64,000 nucleotides of DNA from Glandiceps talaboti (taxonomy: Eukaryota; Hemichordata; Enteropneusta; Spengelidae), in contig NC_135562.1 in assembly GCF_964340395.1 (NCBI RefSeq), positions 3,549,634 through 3,613,633 of the forward strand, written 5' to 3'. Within the stretch, counting starts at the first letter, position 1, and each line of letters opens with the position of its first letter. Below are positions 12,521-26,362 of this stretch, one piece after another. Under the pieces are notes generated by a model that saw only the letters and a program-made list of their open reading frames with translations, had not been told where the DNA came from and did no database searches. Both the position numbers and the translations under genes were made by a program.

Positions 12521-13712
12521 TGACATTGGACACGACAATGCTTTTTAGACTAAGCGAGTTTGATTGTAGTGACACCCTGTTAACCTTTCTGATTAGTTTA
12601 GGTCTGATTGCATCACAATGAGAGGTTTTCCAACCAGACAGACAGACTGTGTGCTTGTACACCCAATAAAACCATTAGTTGTAGAAATATACATGTACAT
12701 GTACAAGTATTCCCGAAGTTGTAATCGGGGACCGCCTGACTTATTCTAACAGAGATTTCACATCTTGTCTGTATGTCTATCCACTCTTCTACTTGTATTA
12801 AACCTGCACTAGCTGCCACTGGAACAGTTTTTGAAACTGTTTTGTGCCATCCCCATATAAATGACAGTGTACAGTATTGAATCATGTGTGGGTAAAATTA
12901 AAAGTATTTGTGTAACAATTGCACAATGACAGGGTTTTACATGACGCAATGCGTCTTTTACACATTATTATGGCCTTGTGACCCTCATAAAAATCAGGAC
13001 TGCGTCCTATCGGACGCAAGAATTTTGCCGCAAGATATATTCCCCTCCGTTTGAAGTGATTGCATTAGATTCTGATTACAGTAGGACACCCCCCCCCCCC
13101 CCTCCACAAATCAATTCTGTTCTGGCTTATTTCAATCGCTCCTTTGTACTAAATTTTCCCCATCTTACAGACATTAATTGCTTGGTTTTGTAAATGACCC
13201 CCAGATTTCCAGCTGTGACCCCAAAATTTTCAGACCTTGGGTCTCAAAGACCCCGGGGTCATAACCAATAAGTGATGTAAAACCCTGGACATAGTACGGT
13301 GCAATATATCCAATAAAACAGATTTTGGGGGTCCACATCCAAAATCATGTACATGCATTGCTGTACAATATACATGTACTTAATTAAATAATAAAAAATG
13401 TAACATATCTAATTAGTGGTATTTTAAAAATTTTCAGTATTCTTGGTTGTCTGATCAAAAAATGTAATACCCCAGACACAGCTAGTGGAGGTTTCACCTA
13501 TCAATCATACAACCAATTTACTGGGTTTAACTTGAGTTCTAATACCTCAACAATGTACATTGTAGGTTTCTAGCCAGACTCATCCAAACTATCAATGTTA
13601 ACAATTCAGCCATCCTCCAGTTTAATTTGGGTCCTGAGTCCCTGTCACAATCTTGCCTGTATGACTACCTACTCGGAGTTGTCTATTAAACTATCGAAAG
13701 TATCACCAATTC

Positions 13713-14992
13713 CAGGGTTCGTACACTTAAAGCAAAACAAAATTCCAGGACTTTCCAGGGGTTTTTCGTCAGTTTTCCAGGGGTATTCATATTGATTTTG
13801 GACATTTTCCAGGGGTGTTGACACTAAAGTATATTTTTTGAATGACATCTAATTGTCTGATGTGGACGAGAAAAATCAACAACAATTCCCACAATATGTC
13901 ACAAAACATTTTAAAGACAATCGACACTATGCAAGATATTGGTTTCAAAACCACGTTTACACGCTAAGATTAACGGAGAAACCTCTGTCCTACCCCATAT
14001 AAGTAGCCGTTTCGTCAAGCTGGTGCATTGATCGTGTAAGATTGAGTCGCAGCATTCGTCAGTCTAATTCAGACATATCCAGAAAAATAAATCAAAAACT
14101 AAAGTTTGTCCTCGTTATTGTATGGTTTGATGTTACTAGATTTATAAGCCACCTAAAATAATTTTTTTCTTCAAAATTTTGAATAAAAACGTCATTTACG
14201 TAACGAAATTTCGAGCTATGAATAACTGAATACATTCATCGCTTGCGTCTCGATGTTTATGTACGGATGCCACGAGTTGCGGAACATCGCGATTTCAACT
14301 CAACTTGACCATTGACGAATGTTACTGTACCGACAACATAAAACAGTAGTTATTCTTTTAGAACATGTAACACAAATACCCATTTCTCGACGAAATAAAA
14401 GTCACAACTGTACTTCCACAACCCGGAAATTCAACTGCACTTCTCTAGGCCCTAGCCCTATCTTGTAGTATCAGTAGACTCGTGCGCCGAACTTGTAACA
14501 ATTTCTAATCAAGGTTGATGATGCATTGGTACTCGCTACAGTGTTACGATAATCTTGTTAACAGACCTACTGTACATGTTACCCCGGCGCGGCCGGGACT
14601 GTTACCCTGAAATGACGACGGGGAGATGTATGGAGTACGTAAGCTATATATGCAAGATCAAAAGAAACACTGCGGCGCCCATTCAACTAATAGGCACGGT
14701 CTGTGGGGCAAAGTGTCTCGTGGAACGATCGCTTGACTGTCTGGGTTCAATCGGCGTGGCGAAAGACTTTGAAAATATTTTCGCAATTTCACATTTACGA
14801 GATTCAGAATCATACGAATGGGTGGCTCGAGCACAGACATGACGATCGTCAATATTAATTGATCGATTATACATGATCATTTTCCAGGGTTTTCCAGGGG
14901 TAGGGCGCATTTTCCAGGGTTTTCCAGGGCTTTCCAGGGAGGGTTTGAAATTCCAGGGTTTTCCAGGGTTTTCCAGGACCGTGCGAACCCTG
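13713..14992. mobile_element. 1.28-kb non-autonomous hAT-like DNA transposon
   Basis: The ends are CAGGGTTCGTACAC and, inverted, CAGGGTTCGCACGG. Subterminal regions carry clustered TTTTCCAGGG direct repeats (three or four at 13741-13815, about ten at 14880-14980), as in hAT elements. Both flanks share AATTC, but a full 8-bp duplication is not evident. The interior (14200-14860) is richer in CpG than its surroundings and holds an open stretch of 95 codons (14555-14842, +) that resembles no family I know. I see no transposase, DDE motif or hAT dimerisation domain, so it is treated as non-autonomous. Confidence 0.7.
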
Positions 14993-15663
14993 AATTCACT
15001 AGGCTTAACTCAAACTCTAATGCTATCACAATGTATAGGTTTCAAGGCAGACTCATCCAAACCATCGATCCTAACAATTCAGCCATTCCCTGATTAAAGT
15101 ACATGTTTTGGGTCCATGTCACAATGAGTTTATGTCCAGACTGTATGATATTACACTCCTACAAACCATGATGAATCATATTCACTAGGTTTAACTTAGA
15201 GTTCTGATTCCATTCCAATGTACATACTGTATACCACAATCTTACAACGTATACTTATTTTCGCGTAATGAGAGACATAACCACAATGTAATTTATGCGC
15301 ATTGGTTTCCCCTCCATGTGTATGATTTAATCATCACATTTACAAGCAGTATTATTCTTGCACAAGTAGCTGTACGCGAATTTCAGCGAAAATATAACAG
15401 CATTTTCAATTTCCAGTCATAAAGTGTACAACTTAAGTTGCTTTGCAGTTTCATCTAAAACTATCAATTGTGTCAATTCAGCCATTCAGACTAAAACTTT
15501 GGGCTTCTGAGCCTCCTTCACAATATTATTACTTAGCGCTAGCATGTAAGATTACAAAGTATGTATGTATGTATGTACACACCTGTTTAATTTAAAGCGA
15601 GATCTAACGCCATGAAAATGTACATTAGTCTAGTAACTACATGTATACGTATAATGATCATCT

Positions 15664-15772
15664 CCACCGTAATGAACACCTTTCACCAGGGTCTTCACTA
15701 TACTGTGTGAGTGAAGGTACATGTATGAATCATAACGATATGTATGGGAACTAGACTACATGTATCTCTTTA
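15664..15772 (+). repeat. dispersed repeat pair with 29282-29371
   Basis: Shares AACACCTTTCACCAGGGTCT, TGACTATACTGTG-like and GTGAGTGAAGGTA with the second copy, then AATCATAA.GATA and GGAACTAGACTACA. A partial third match may exist near 45085. Confidence 0.65.
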
Positions 15773-16780
15773 ATATATATATGTACATGTACATTGTACA
15801 ATCACCACAATGTGCATTTACCTTCCTCAAGATGTACACTGTACTCTGACAAAATTATGACCATATTTTATCCCTGAAATTTTCATAATTCACTTGGTCA
15901 TTTCTTTCTGTCTATCAATATATTCATAATTTTAGATAATTTATGGGTGCCATCCTAATTTTTGATTAATTTACATGTACCTTGTGTGTACCGTCCAAAA
16001 TGTTTTTGTTTTTTTGACAAAATCATAATTTTACATTGTCTTTGAACAGAAAATATGGATCATATACTAGTACCGTGGTTGTGCTACATCACGACAACAG
16101 GTGTCTACATGTACATTACTGGTTTTGCGATGCTTGAAATATAAATTTAAAAATTCCAAATTCCTATTATTTTTCTGATTTTCCATAAAGTATGCTTTAG
16201 GAGGTATACCAAAACATTTTACTTCATTCAATCAGAAAATACTCATCTAACGACCCATAGTGACAAGGTCCCCTTAGGTCACTGATTATATTTTCTTCAC
16301 CTGAACAAAGAAAAGTATTGGGGAATAAATATCAAAATATATTGTAACATGTACATGTACTTGTACCTGTCCTCAGTACATTTACTTTTCTCAATCATGT
16401 ATGTCCTAAACAGACAAAGTTGTTGTTTTGCCCAGACAGTTTTTAGGACCTTTTGCTTCATTCTGTGTCATCAGATAAACCTAAGGGTGCAATCCTGCTT
16501 GTAGATTTTGAGTTCACAGAGGAGAAATTCATAACATTCATTGAAAACCTTCCTTATCAACCAGGTCAAACTGAATAACACCTATCTTCCTTCACAACAT
16601 GATGTACCGCAGTAGAAAATTTAATCTATCCCTCAAGGCTACCACTACTACTACTAGTACATGTATGTATCAGAACTGTCTAACAGTGCAGGTAGCAGTA
16701 CATATACAAGAACTGACAACAATATATGAAAAGCTTTTTCGTTTTTTATGTTTCACGGTTTCTCTCTCTAGTTTTTATAA

Positions 16781-17250
16781 TTGGGTACAAAAGAAGCAGT
16801 TGGAATTTCTGAACTTTTCCTGCTAACTGTCAAGATGAACAAATGAATCTGACAAGAAAGTTATTTATTTTGTCAATAAAAGTCATCCATTTTAACTTCA
16901 AAAGACATCTGCAGTATTTAAATGCATGTCTGTAGCACTTGGGTACAAAAACGGCGGTTTGAATTTCTAAACTTTTACTGCTAAATGTCATGAAAAATGA
17001 ATATGCATGGCGTGAATTTTTTTTTTAATCTTTAATAAAAGTCATGCATGTCTCATATATACGTGTGTAGTACATATACCCATAATTGGGTAGTAAATAA
17101 GTGGTTTGAATTTATGAACATCACCTTTAATTAATAACGTGTGTCAAGACAAACAAATCAGTCATGTACATTTGTGAGAATGTTATTTAATTTTCAATAA
17201 TACATGTACATGGTATTTCAATCATTTTAATTCCACAAACATAGTTTGTT
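16781..17250 (+). repeat. about 150-bp degenerate tandem repeat, 3 copies
   Basis: The units begin with a TTGGGTACAAAAG-like string at 16781 and 16941 (ATTGGGTAGTAAATAAG near 17085). They continue GGTTTGAATTTCTAAACTTT and a TGTCAAGA.GAACAAAT piece, and end in TCAATAAAAGTCAT.CAT. Confidence 0.65.
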
Positions 17251-17315
17251 CTTACATATACATGTGGACCAAATCTCTTTTTATTTTTAAAGCCCACAAA
17301 GGTGAAAACAAAAAT

Positions 17316-17633
17316 AATTGTGTGTTTCCGATAACATGGACTCAGAAAATAGGGTAGTGTACATGTAGGTCAAAATTCTCCTTTATCTTTTAAATTGTTT
17401 GTATTTTTTAAATATGTTGCTTCAACTCAAAGTGAACGAAATGTCGGTCACGATACACCTTCTGCGATAGATGAAATATGTATAGGTGCAAATACATGTA
17501 TATCACTGGGGAAAGAAAAGACATAATGAAGTCAAGAAGACAAAGAATTCTTATCTTTCTGTTTTAAATGTTTAAAATATGTTTAGTGTTGGCGGTTTAA
17601 ACCAAGGTCGGTCAGGTTATCGGAAACACAATT
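17316..17633. mobile_element. inverted-repeat element (TTTCCGATAAC family), short copy
   Basis: The left end ATTGTGTGTTTCCGATAAC mirrors the right end GTTATCGGAAACACAAT. The interior is AT-rich and non-coding. The same end sequence in diverged form bounds 42538-43084. Confidence 0.65.
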
Positions 17634-18177
17634 TTTTTCATTTTGCCTGAGGTGAAAAACTACTTTGAATTTTAAAGTAATTCAAGCCATTTCCATACTC
17701 CTTACAGGCGATTTTTACAAATTACATTCTTTTACTTGTAATCTTGTATGTAATATTTAACAATTAAATCATTAAATATCCAATAACAATAAGGTAAAGA
17801 TTAACAGGCACCAACAGACAATAAATATTGCATCACAGTCTCATCCTGTGTATCAGCTATCTACCTGACTTCACTCAATGGTTCTCTTTGAATATTCATA
17901 TCTTTTCCTCTATATTTTAATATAGAAAATTTACTACCTTTTATAATTTGCCATTTTTTTCAGACTAAGACGAGTACATGTAGGTCTTCCTGAAGATTCA
18001 GTTTGTCATATGTACATTTTGTACAATAACAATACTTCTTGCAGGTGTACACTAAAGGTGCGTGCTCTAAATGCCAAATGTAATTGGCTAGTGATGCAGG
18101 TCCACAGGTGCATCGTCAAAACTTGGAGGGAGATAGGTTACCCATACATGTATAATTGGTACAGATACATGTATACT

Positions 18178-18495
18178 GGAGATGGAACCACTTGGAGGTG
18201 GAACCACTTAGAAGTACCAAGAGAACACACATACCTAATTTGGAGGAGGTGGAACCACTTAGAGGTACCGAGAGAACACATATCCATACCTACATGTAAT
18301 TTGGAGGAGGTAGCGTAACTTAGAGGTGCCAAGAGGACACACATACCTAATAATTTGGAGGTGGTGGAACCAATTCGAGGTACAGAGAGAACACATATTC
18401 ATACCTAATTTGGAGGAGGTAGCACAACTTAGAGGTACCAAGAGGACACACATACCAAATTTGGAGGTGGTGGAACCAATTCGAGGTACATGTAC
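18178..18495 (+). repeat. 50- to 60-bp interspersed-variant minisatellite
   Basis: Six units of GGAGG(A/T)GGTGGAACCACTT, then AGAGGTACCAAGAGAACACA and CATACCTAATTT, with two alternating subtypes (GGAACCAATTCGAGG and AGCACAACTTAGAGG). Open frames across it are by-products of the repeat. Confidence 0.85.
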
Positions 18496-19394
18496 AAATA
18501 GAAGACATATACATAATTAGGATCACGTCAACTTGTCTTATCATGACTAAATATCTGAGTGATATCCCATACATCTTTCACAGTGGGGCGAGTAGATCAC
18601 AAACCCAGTAAAACTAAAAGGCTATAAAATGTAATGTTTTGCCTGTCTCCAACATATTACATGTATGGTCTGTACCGAGTTAGAATTCACAACTACTTTT
18701 GGTAGAAGAATGTCAGCTGTGTGTACTTTCTCTGAAAGAGTAAATGTACACACACTGAACACATGTACACATGTACTTGTATTGTATGTACATACAGTCT
18801 GCACTCGGTTATACTTCACATTTGGTAGATAACGGGAAGTAGAGTACATGCACATACATACATAGACACTGCACTATACCTATACATACACCTGTAGCAC
18901 CACTAAACATCAGTTCGGTGGTGCTAAAACTACTTCATAAGTTCATCATGGTATCTTCCACTCAATTCTGTGTCTTTTTAAACTTTTCAGTGGCAGTTAG
19001 ACTCATCGATATTTATATCTGAAAAATATTGAACACTACCACAAACAGTAATAATATATATAATATATATGCCTCACGGTACAATAAAACAATACACATG
19101 TAGTCTCACCTGTTGACAATATAGAGAATATTACCCTGCAAGGTATAAAATTAATAATAATTACATACATGTAATTTACTTTTAAATTAATATCTTGAGG
19201 GCTAAATCTCATTCATTTTATAGAAATGAACACTCAAAGAAATATATGAAATTGGAAAGAGAAGTTATCACACATTTATGAAACAATTAGTTTTTTCAAA
19301 TGAAACAACTGTGATATTAATTTCTGAAAATCTACTGAAATGCCCCGATAGTGAGCCATTGGTTCTGTAGGCATTGAAATGATAACTAGACTGA

Positions 19395-19925
19395 AAGAGA
19401 GGCTGACTGTCTATTAATATACTTTTTGTAATACATTAGAGGTCACCCCTTCACTTTCATGCTGCAAGTAAAAGTGAGACTGATTATCCACCTAATAATA
19501 CTTTCTAGTTGTTTCCACCATGATCTGTGTTTTTGCTTCACTGTCTAACACAGTGCTTGTAGTACTAGTAACGACAAACAATTACTTTAGCCACAAACCC
19601 CCCAACGGCAGTTCTGCCTGTTTGTAGATATTTACATACTTTTTATGTATATTATGTCACTCTTGTACTCATCTCAACAGGTCATATTAACCAATTGGCT
19701 CATTTTGAAAATGGTCAATTAGAGTGACGTACGTTATCACTCCACATTGTGACCAATCAGTCTGAGTGCATTTTTTCAAACAAAACAGTATGTAAGACAG
19801 CAGATCATGATATAAACAGACTACTATCAGGCTAAAAGTAAAAGTGAGGTTGATTGTCTACCAAATATGCTCTTTGCAGTATATTAACGGTCACACCCTC
19901 ATTTTCATGCTGCAACCATAACACA
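19395..19925 (+). repeat. three diverged direct copies of an about 90-bp unit
   Basis: AAAGTGAGACTGATTATCCA (19470) and AAAGTGAGGTTGATTGTCTA (19839) are preceded by a related piece at 19395. They are followed by a TATTAA.GGTCAC.CC.TCA block ending TTTCATGCTGCAA. It is non-coding. 19930-20950 shows no recognisable feature. Confidence 0.55.
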
Positions 19926-20949
19926 AAAAACATGTACTATTCTCCAAGTAAAGGTGAACGTCCTCCCTGTCTGTGATTAATTTCTATAAATTTACCTTGC
20001 TCCTGATTGTTTGCATAAATCATCATGCACTTAGTGGCTTCTACATTTGTACAAAGGAAAGCAAAAGGTTCAGTCATACACCTCAATTATCTGTTTTAAA
20101 CATTTTTTTGTGGAGGGGGAGGGGGGTTGAAGAAGTGCTTTAATTTTTTTTTGTTTATCTTTCTTAATGTGTAGGGATGAAAACATTGTGATGACATCCT
20201 TAATAGCCAGGCAAGGATTACTCCAAAGTTTGATTTTGTGATATTCAAATCCCGGTGGCATTGGGAACAGTCTGAAGAATTTGTTAACGGTCTAGCCATA
20301 AGTCTGCTAGATGTGACAGTGGAAGGGGTATACATGTATGTTCCCTGTGAGTTGCAAAGCCCACAAAAATCACATTGCAAACCATTCATCTCATTTTCAT
20401 CAGCATAGTCACATACGTACATGTAAGCTCAGATGAATTGCCATTGCAAACATACATGTAACGATGTTGTATGTATAGATATTAATGTCATTAACATCAA
20501 TACATTGTGTACATTGCTGCATTTAACAGCACTTTCAAAACCAAACCATAAAGGCTGTACATTATGTACAAATGTATTTCTGACAACTTTTCACTACACA
20601 CACGACTGCAGATATAGAAAGGTTACTGCACTTTCTGTTAATGACGATCACTCACAAAAATCCACTGCTTCAATTTACAAAAGTACATAAATTTGTACTA
20701 AATTGTAGGCAGATACTAAATCTAAAACTCCATCCAGATTTTCAAAGCTTTTTACAAGTGTCCTTACTACTATTAAGCATACCCATGTTGGAAAGGTAAT
20801 TCAATCAGATTTTCCACTTTTGTGGCCAAGATTTCTAAACCAAAATCACAACACTAAGTCTCATCTTCTCCTCCTTCAATTAAAAAAATGAATGACAATC
20901 TGAACATATTAAAAGTTACTTTACAGACGAAACACAACTGGAGAGCTGG

Positions 20950-21610
20950 GTATACATACGTACATGTACCATATATACAAAGGTACTGTGTAGTTTATGT
21001 AGAATGCAATACATGTACATATCAACAAATGTATTGTGTAATTTATGTATTACCTTTGTATGTGATACATGTACAGTACATGTACATACAAATGTATTGT
21101 ATACAAAGGTACTGTGTAATTTACGTACTATGCAATACATCATGCATTGTACACATCATGCATTGTCAACAAATGTACTGTGTACTTTATGTACTATGGG
21201 ATACATGTACATATCATACATACTGTAATTTACATGTACATATCATATACAAATGTACTGTGTTATTTACGTACTATCGATACATGTACATTGTACATAT
21301 TGTATACATACATTTATGTACTGTGTAATTTATGTACACCTCCATGTACATACATGTACATATACATACACATGGATATACAAATGTATGTATACATGTA
21401 ATTTACATGTATGCATGTATTGGTAGGTAAGAGACCTTTGTGGTGTATCACTTTCTTTACAGCTACACATGTATACATATACACATACATACGTACATGT
21501 ATGTACAACATATCATCTAGTATACAAATTACAAGTACATGTATGCTATATACATGTATGGTGTATTAAATGTATAGATGTACATACATGTACATATGCA
21601 TATTGTGTAC
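20950..21610. repeat. degenerate TGTACTGTGTAATTTATGTA / ACATGTA tandem region
   Basis: Units of about 50-60 bp (TACATGTACATATCA, ACAAATGTACTGTG, TAATTTACGTACTATG) repeat imperfectly and are saturated with TACATGTA and TGTACA palindromes. Open frames on both strands here are repeat-driven. Confidence 0.8.
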
Positions 21611-22193
21611 TGCCAGTGCCACGAAGATATGTGGCTGTTTGATTATCATGTTTTTACAGCTACAATGTAGGAAGTACATTGTATACTGAATGCAATTAAA
21701 TGTACATCTACGACAATATACATATATTGTATACTATTTAACATATGTACATACTTTGTTAGCTTTGAGTCAAGTCATGTGTATATTTTCACTTTCATCT
21801 CCCCTCACGCCTAGTATTTCCCTATTGGTTGTGTATTCACATCTAAAATTTGACACAGCTTTCTTGATATGGTAATCATGTATACAGCTCCACTCTCCTC
21901 ATTGGTACGATGTCCAATCATATAGTGACGGTACTGAAGTCATCTCATAGCACACATATTTAAAGACCCAATAAGAATTTACACCAGCTTTCTGGCCAAA
22001 CCCTCGCTGAGGTACATGTAAATCACTGTAAGGGAAATGCTATATGTAGATGTGAGGGGAAATGAAAGTCAAAATCCTCACAGGACCTGACTCTACATGT
22101 AGGCTAGCACTTGGTATACGTACAGTATATTTAGTACATATACACATGTACTGCCACAAAGAAGCCTGCATGGTTTACACTTGCAGTTAGGAG

Positions 22194-22350
22194 CAATATG
22201 TCCTCTAATCATTTTGTTGTTGTGGGTCTAAATGATAAAAACTGGCATTTCTTGTGAGTCACCACATAGTAAGAGATGATAGGGGAACACCAAATTTTGG
22301 TGCGACACTAGAAATTGTGTGCGTCAAATTGGCTTAGCGAGGGCACACTG
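22194..22350 (-). mobile_element. hAT-type MITE, copy 2
   Basis: A 157-bp copy in the opposite orientation, from CAATATGTCCTCTAATC to GAGGGCACACTG. It is flanked by GTTAGGAG (22186-22193) and GTTAGGAT (22351-22358). The interior has TTTCTTGTGAGTCACCACAT and AACACCAAATTTTGGTGCG, as in copy 3. Confidence 0.85.
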
Positions 22351-25300
22351 GTTAGGATGTACATGTACGCTGTACATGTACTGTATGGTACCATGTACAA
22401 TGTAAATACAGAAAAAAGAAGTTAAAACTGAAAGCTATATACATGTACACTTACCATGTACAGACTGGATTTTTACTCTTCCAACTAGTCAAACTATTCA
22501 TGAACCTTGTAGGTAGCCCGAGGGTATACACCAACTCTCATGCCTACATTTGTACATTTCCCATGTATTGCATGTTTTGTCCATTCATTTCCACATAGAC
22601 ATTGTCTACATGAACAGCACCTCAGAGGCATTCACGAACTCTCCGACATCGTTTTTTTAAAAACATGTTCCCATGTTTTGTGAATCTATACATGAAGCAG
22701 TAAGGCACCGTACAGACTGGATACTTACATTTCCATGTAAGTTTTGCACGAGTTATGGTCACTTTGTATGATTGCACAGCCACAAAGTGATCATGTAGTC
22801 AGATCACAACCCATAGCAAGGCTCAATTGCCAGAGACAACAATGTGACTGCAAATACTGTATTGTACATGTGGCGACACAGATCATGATTTACTAACTCT
22901 ATTCCCAGGAACACGCTATCAATGTGAAATATGGGGTGATGGCAAAAAAGAAGTTATCATCAATTTTTCAAATGCATTATTCTTCGTTGGCAATTATTTT
23001 ACACAAATTACTTTTTATGAATTATGACTTTTTAATAAAAGACTCTACCTTGATATATTTCCCTTTATTGTGGTTATCATTTAAAATTCAAAATTTCAAT
23101 GAATTCTTGTACGGCAAAAATTAGCAGTATGAATTTCTGCTTGTAAACTTGTCACTTTTACTTCACCTATAGTTGGATTGTAACAAATATTAGCAATGGA
23201 AAATCTTTCTTCTTTGATAGAGACAAAAATGTTGCAAAATCAATGTGCAAATAGTGCAAAGGAGATGAAAATGGCAAATAGCCACACAACCCGACAAACA
23301 GGCAAACAGATGGACGTCGTTTCTCCATGTATGTTATATAGCGCCACCTTAGGCTTGCCTAGAGGGGGTTTATAATCAGTACTTCGCAGACAGAAACTGG
23401 ATAAAAATTCTATAAAAAAATCCCTAAAGATCATCACAACACACAAGTACATTTTAGGATTAAGACAACCAAAATCTAGCAACTAATACAAGGTGTTATT
23501 TTATAGTTAAAGTAAGATACTCCTGACGTTTTATCTTACACTGACAAGCCAATACTTTCAACTGAACCTCTTCAATTATTCAACAATAAGCAGTAATGGG
23601 AATATTGAGATTGGCTCTGCCAGCGATGCTCTGCATCTTTTTTTTTTTTGTAAGATGATGCCCTAGAGTAACGATGGAGACAGGTTGGAGTCGGAGTACT
23701 TTACTCTTTATCTTTCCAACATTCCCTTCGCTATCATTAGTTGAACAACACCTCCAGACACTGTTCTCCTGACTGCCAGCCTCATTTAAGAAGAGGGAGG
23801 TCACAAAGGTTGACATATCTTATACCATCACCCAGATGGTACTACTACTTTGCAAAGTTGTTTTCATAGTACGATTTCTGTTACGTCTTTTAATATAAGG
23901 GACATAAACTACATTTTGTAGTTTCTACATTATTTTCATTATATGACATATTACTCTTTTGTACTTACTAACATTCTAAGATGAGACCAGAGTCAGATCT
24001 CGATGTCTTTTATGCTGTAGTTATGTGAAGAATTTTTACATTACATGTACATTGTATAGCACTTGCAAACGTGTGACATGAGCCAGATGGTGATGATTTT
24101 CAACATTATTTGTGTTTCATATGAAGAATGTATACAGTACACATATGTCTACATGTATACATAGTTGAAATTATATACTACTTACATATGGCAGTTAGGT
24201 ACAAAATGTAAACAAAAGATATGATTTAATGAGTTATAATTTTGGGGTATTCACAAAACTTGACACTGACATCAAATGTATATAACTTATAAGTCTGGCT
24301 TTGGGTTACAGTATTATTTTATGGAAAATCACATCAACACAACAGCTTTTCGTAAAACGTTCAGAGGATGTCCTTTTATCATGAGAGGACGTATTTTTAT
24401 TACGATACAGCGCTGACCAGAGCATAAAAGATCAAATGATGATGTATAATTATGAGAATCCTAATTTTAATAATTGTACATAAATTACTTCTGGTGGAAA
24501 AAAATTGCAATAAATTCTGACAGATTAATGATTTATAGGTGGTATTTTACTTCAACCAGTGATATTACTACTACAATGTACAATGTACCAGTCTGGCAGT
24601 AACGGCAATACTATGAAATCACAAGACATACTTGTACATATATATTTTAAATACTGTTGTGTTTAGAGGATACGTTGGAATCCAAACTATTCATTCCCAT
24701 GATACTAGTATACTGTGTCTTTGTGCAATCAAATGTTCTTTAGTGATTGGGTTTCATATTGTCCCCGAGTAACAGTAACTTTACGTAAATTACATCTATA
24801 AATTGAAATGTCATTGTGACAACAAGGCATGTCATCATAACAGACAGAAGTGAAAACAAAAATTTGTCACAATGCACCAGAAATGAGCAAATTTGGAAAC
24901 CTTATTCTCATGTATTCTTTGGCAGTTGAGGTTTCTTCCCTAATTTGACACTATGTTATGATTTTATTTGGTCTTTGTAAAAGAAAAAGGGGTGCGGTTC
25001 TATAGAGTGGTTTTCTCTGATACCAGAAATGGTAAGTGCCATTACAAAGTATACAATTTCTATGTAAAAAAATGTAAAAGGGTGTACTGCAGTGAGGTTC
25101 CACTTCAGAGTTTCCCACATGATGTGCATGTGTAATTCCTATTTGAACTCAAAGGGTCGTATTAAAGTGGCCATATGGACGAGGATTGGGGTATTTATGT
25201 TGGATTTTTAATTTATAAAACAATTTTATCATGGCTTCCTACTTGAAATATCAATGTGACAAAACGTAGACCAAGTCAGTGTTGGTAACTCAATAAATTG

Positions 25301-25816
25301 CAAAAGAGCTAAAAATGTGTAAAACAAGCGACCTATCGGTCAGAATAGCTCCGCTGTTTTTTTTTTTAATTTAATTTTTTATTTTGGTGACATGTAGAAG
25401 TGGTTCAGGTCTTCACTATGCAGTTTTGTTTTAGCGATGCAATAAAGTGGTTAGTGGTTTCATATGATGTCTCACTATAAAACACATTTTACACAGAAGT
25501 TGGTAATGTATTGTACTTTTATACCATAGTCACCATTTTATAACAAAAATCTACTGTTATGAAAAATTGCACAAAATCTCAGAAAAAAATGACTGGGAAA
25601 TGCACACAAGAAAAAGAAAAAAAGAGGATTTTGAAGTTGGCTATAAATAATTCCAGTGTCTTACAGCTGTAACCCTGGAAAATTTTAATGATGAATGAAA
25701 TAAACTAGGGATCTAAAATAATTTTGAGGCAATTTGAATTTCAATTTTCTAACAAATTTACAAAGTCAACAACATTCAACTTGTACTAGTTGTGGTAGAT
25801 ATATATAGGGAAGAAA

Positions 25817-26362
25817 TGTATTAATCGCCATCTTAGTTTCCGTACGGCGACAATCTCAAGTACCCGGAAGAGAGTCATTCTCAGCCATACGTTACAGTGG
25901 TAACACTCGTTCATGTTCGGTTACCTTTCACAAAGAAAACACAACGAAATGGTTGAAATGATCTTCTTTTTTTTATTTCTTTTCATCACAACAACAAAAT
26001 CTGCGTGATTGATCAAAAGTGTTGTAAACTAAACCAGAAAGAATTATCGGACTGGCTAAACTTCCCGATGAACTGGAGTAAGGTCCTACTACTTCCAAGT
26101 AAGCCTCGATAGTACTATAGTACGTGAGAAAATCGTCTCAAACTAGCGATACAACTTTCAAAATATAACTTGACATGTCTTCATTTGTTAGAGTTATACA
26201 ATTCAAGACGGGTTTTCACTCGAAAACAACAATTCTGTGAATAATGACACTCTGAACGCAGCGATTTCTCGGACGATGTTACCACTGTAACGTATGGCTG
26301 ACAACGACTTGCTTCCGGGTTAGTCCCTCGTGCATACGGGTGGATTGTCGGCGATTAATACA
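25817..26362. mobile_element. 546-bp element with about 95-bp terminal inverted repeats
   Basis: The left end TGTATTAATCGCC (25817) mirrors the right end GGCGATTAATACA (ending 26362). The arms share ACCCGGAAG, AGTC and TCAGCCATACGTTACAGTGG, then TAAC. The arms are more CpG-rich than the surroundings. The interior is non-coding. 22351-25816 to its left holds nothing recognised, apart from AT-rich sequence. Confidence 0.8.
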
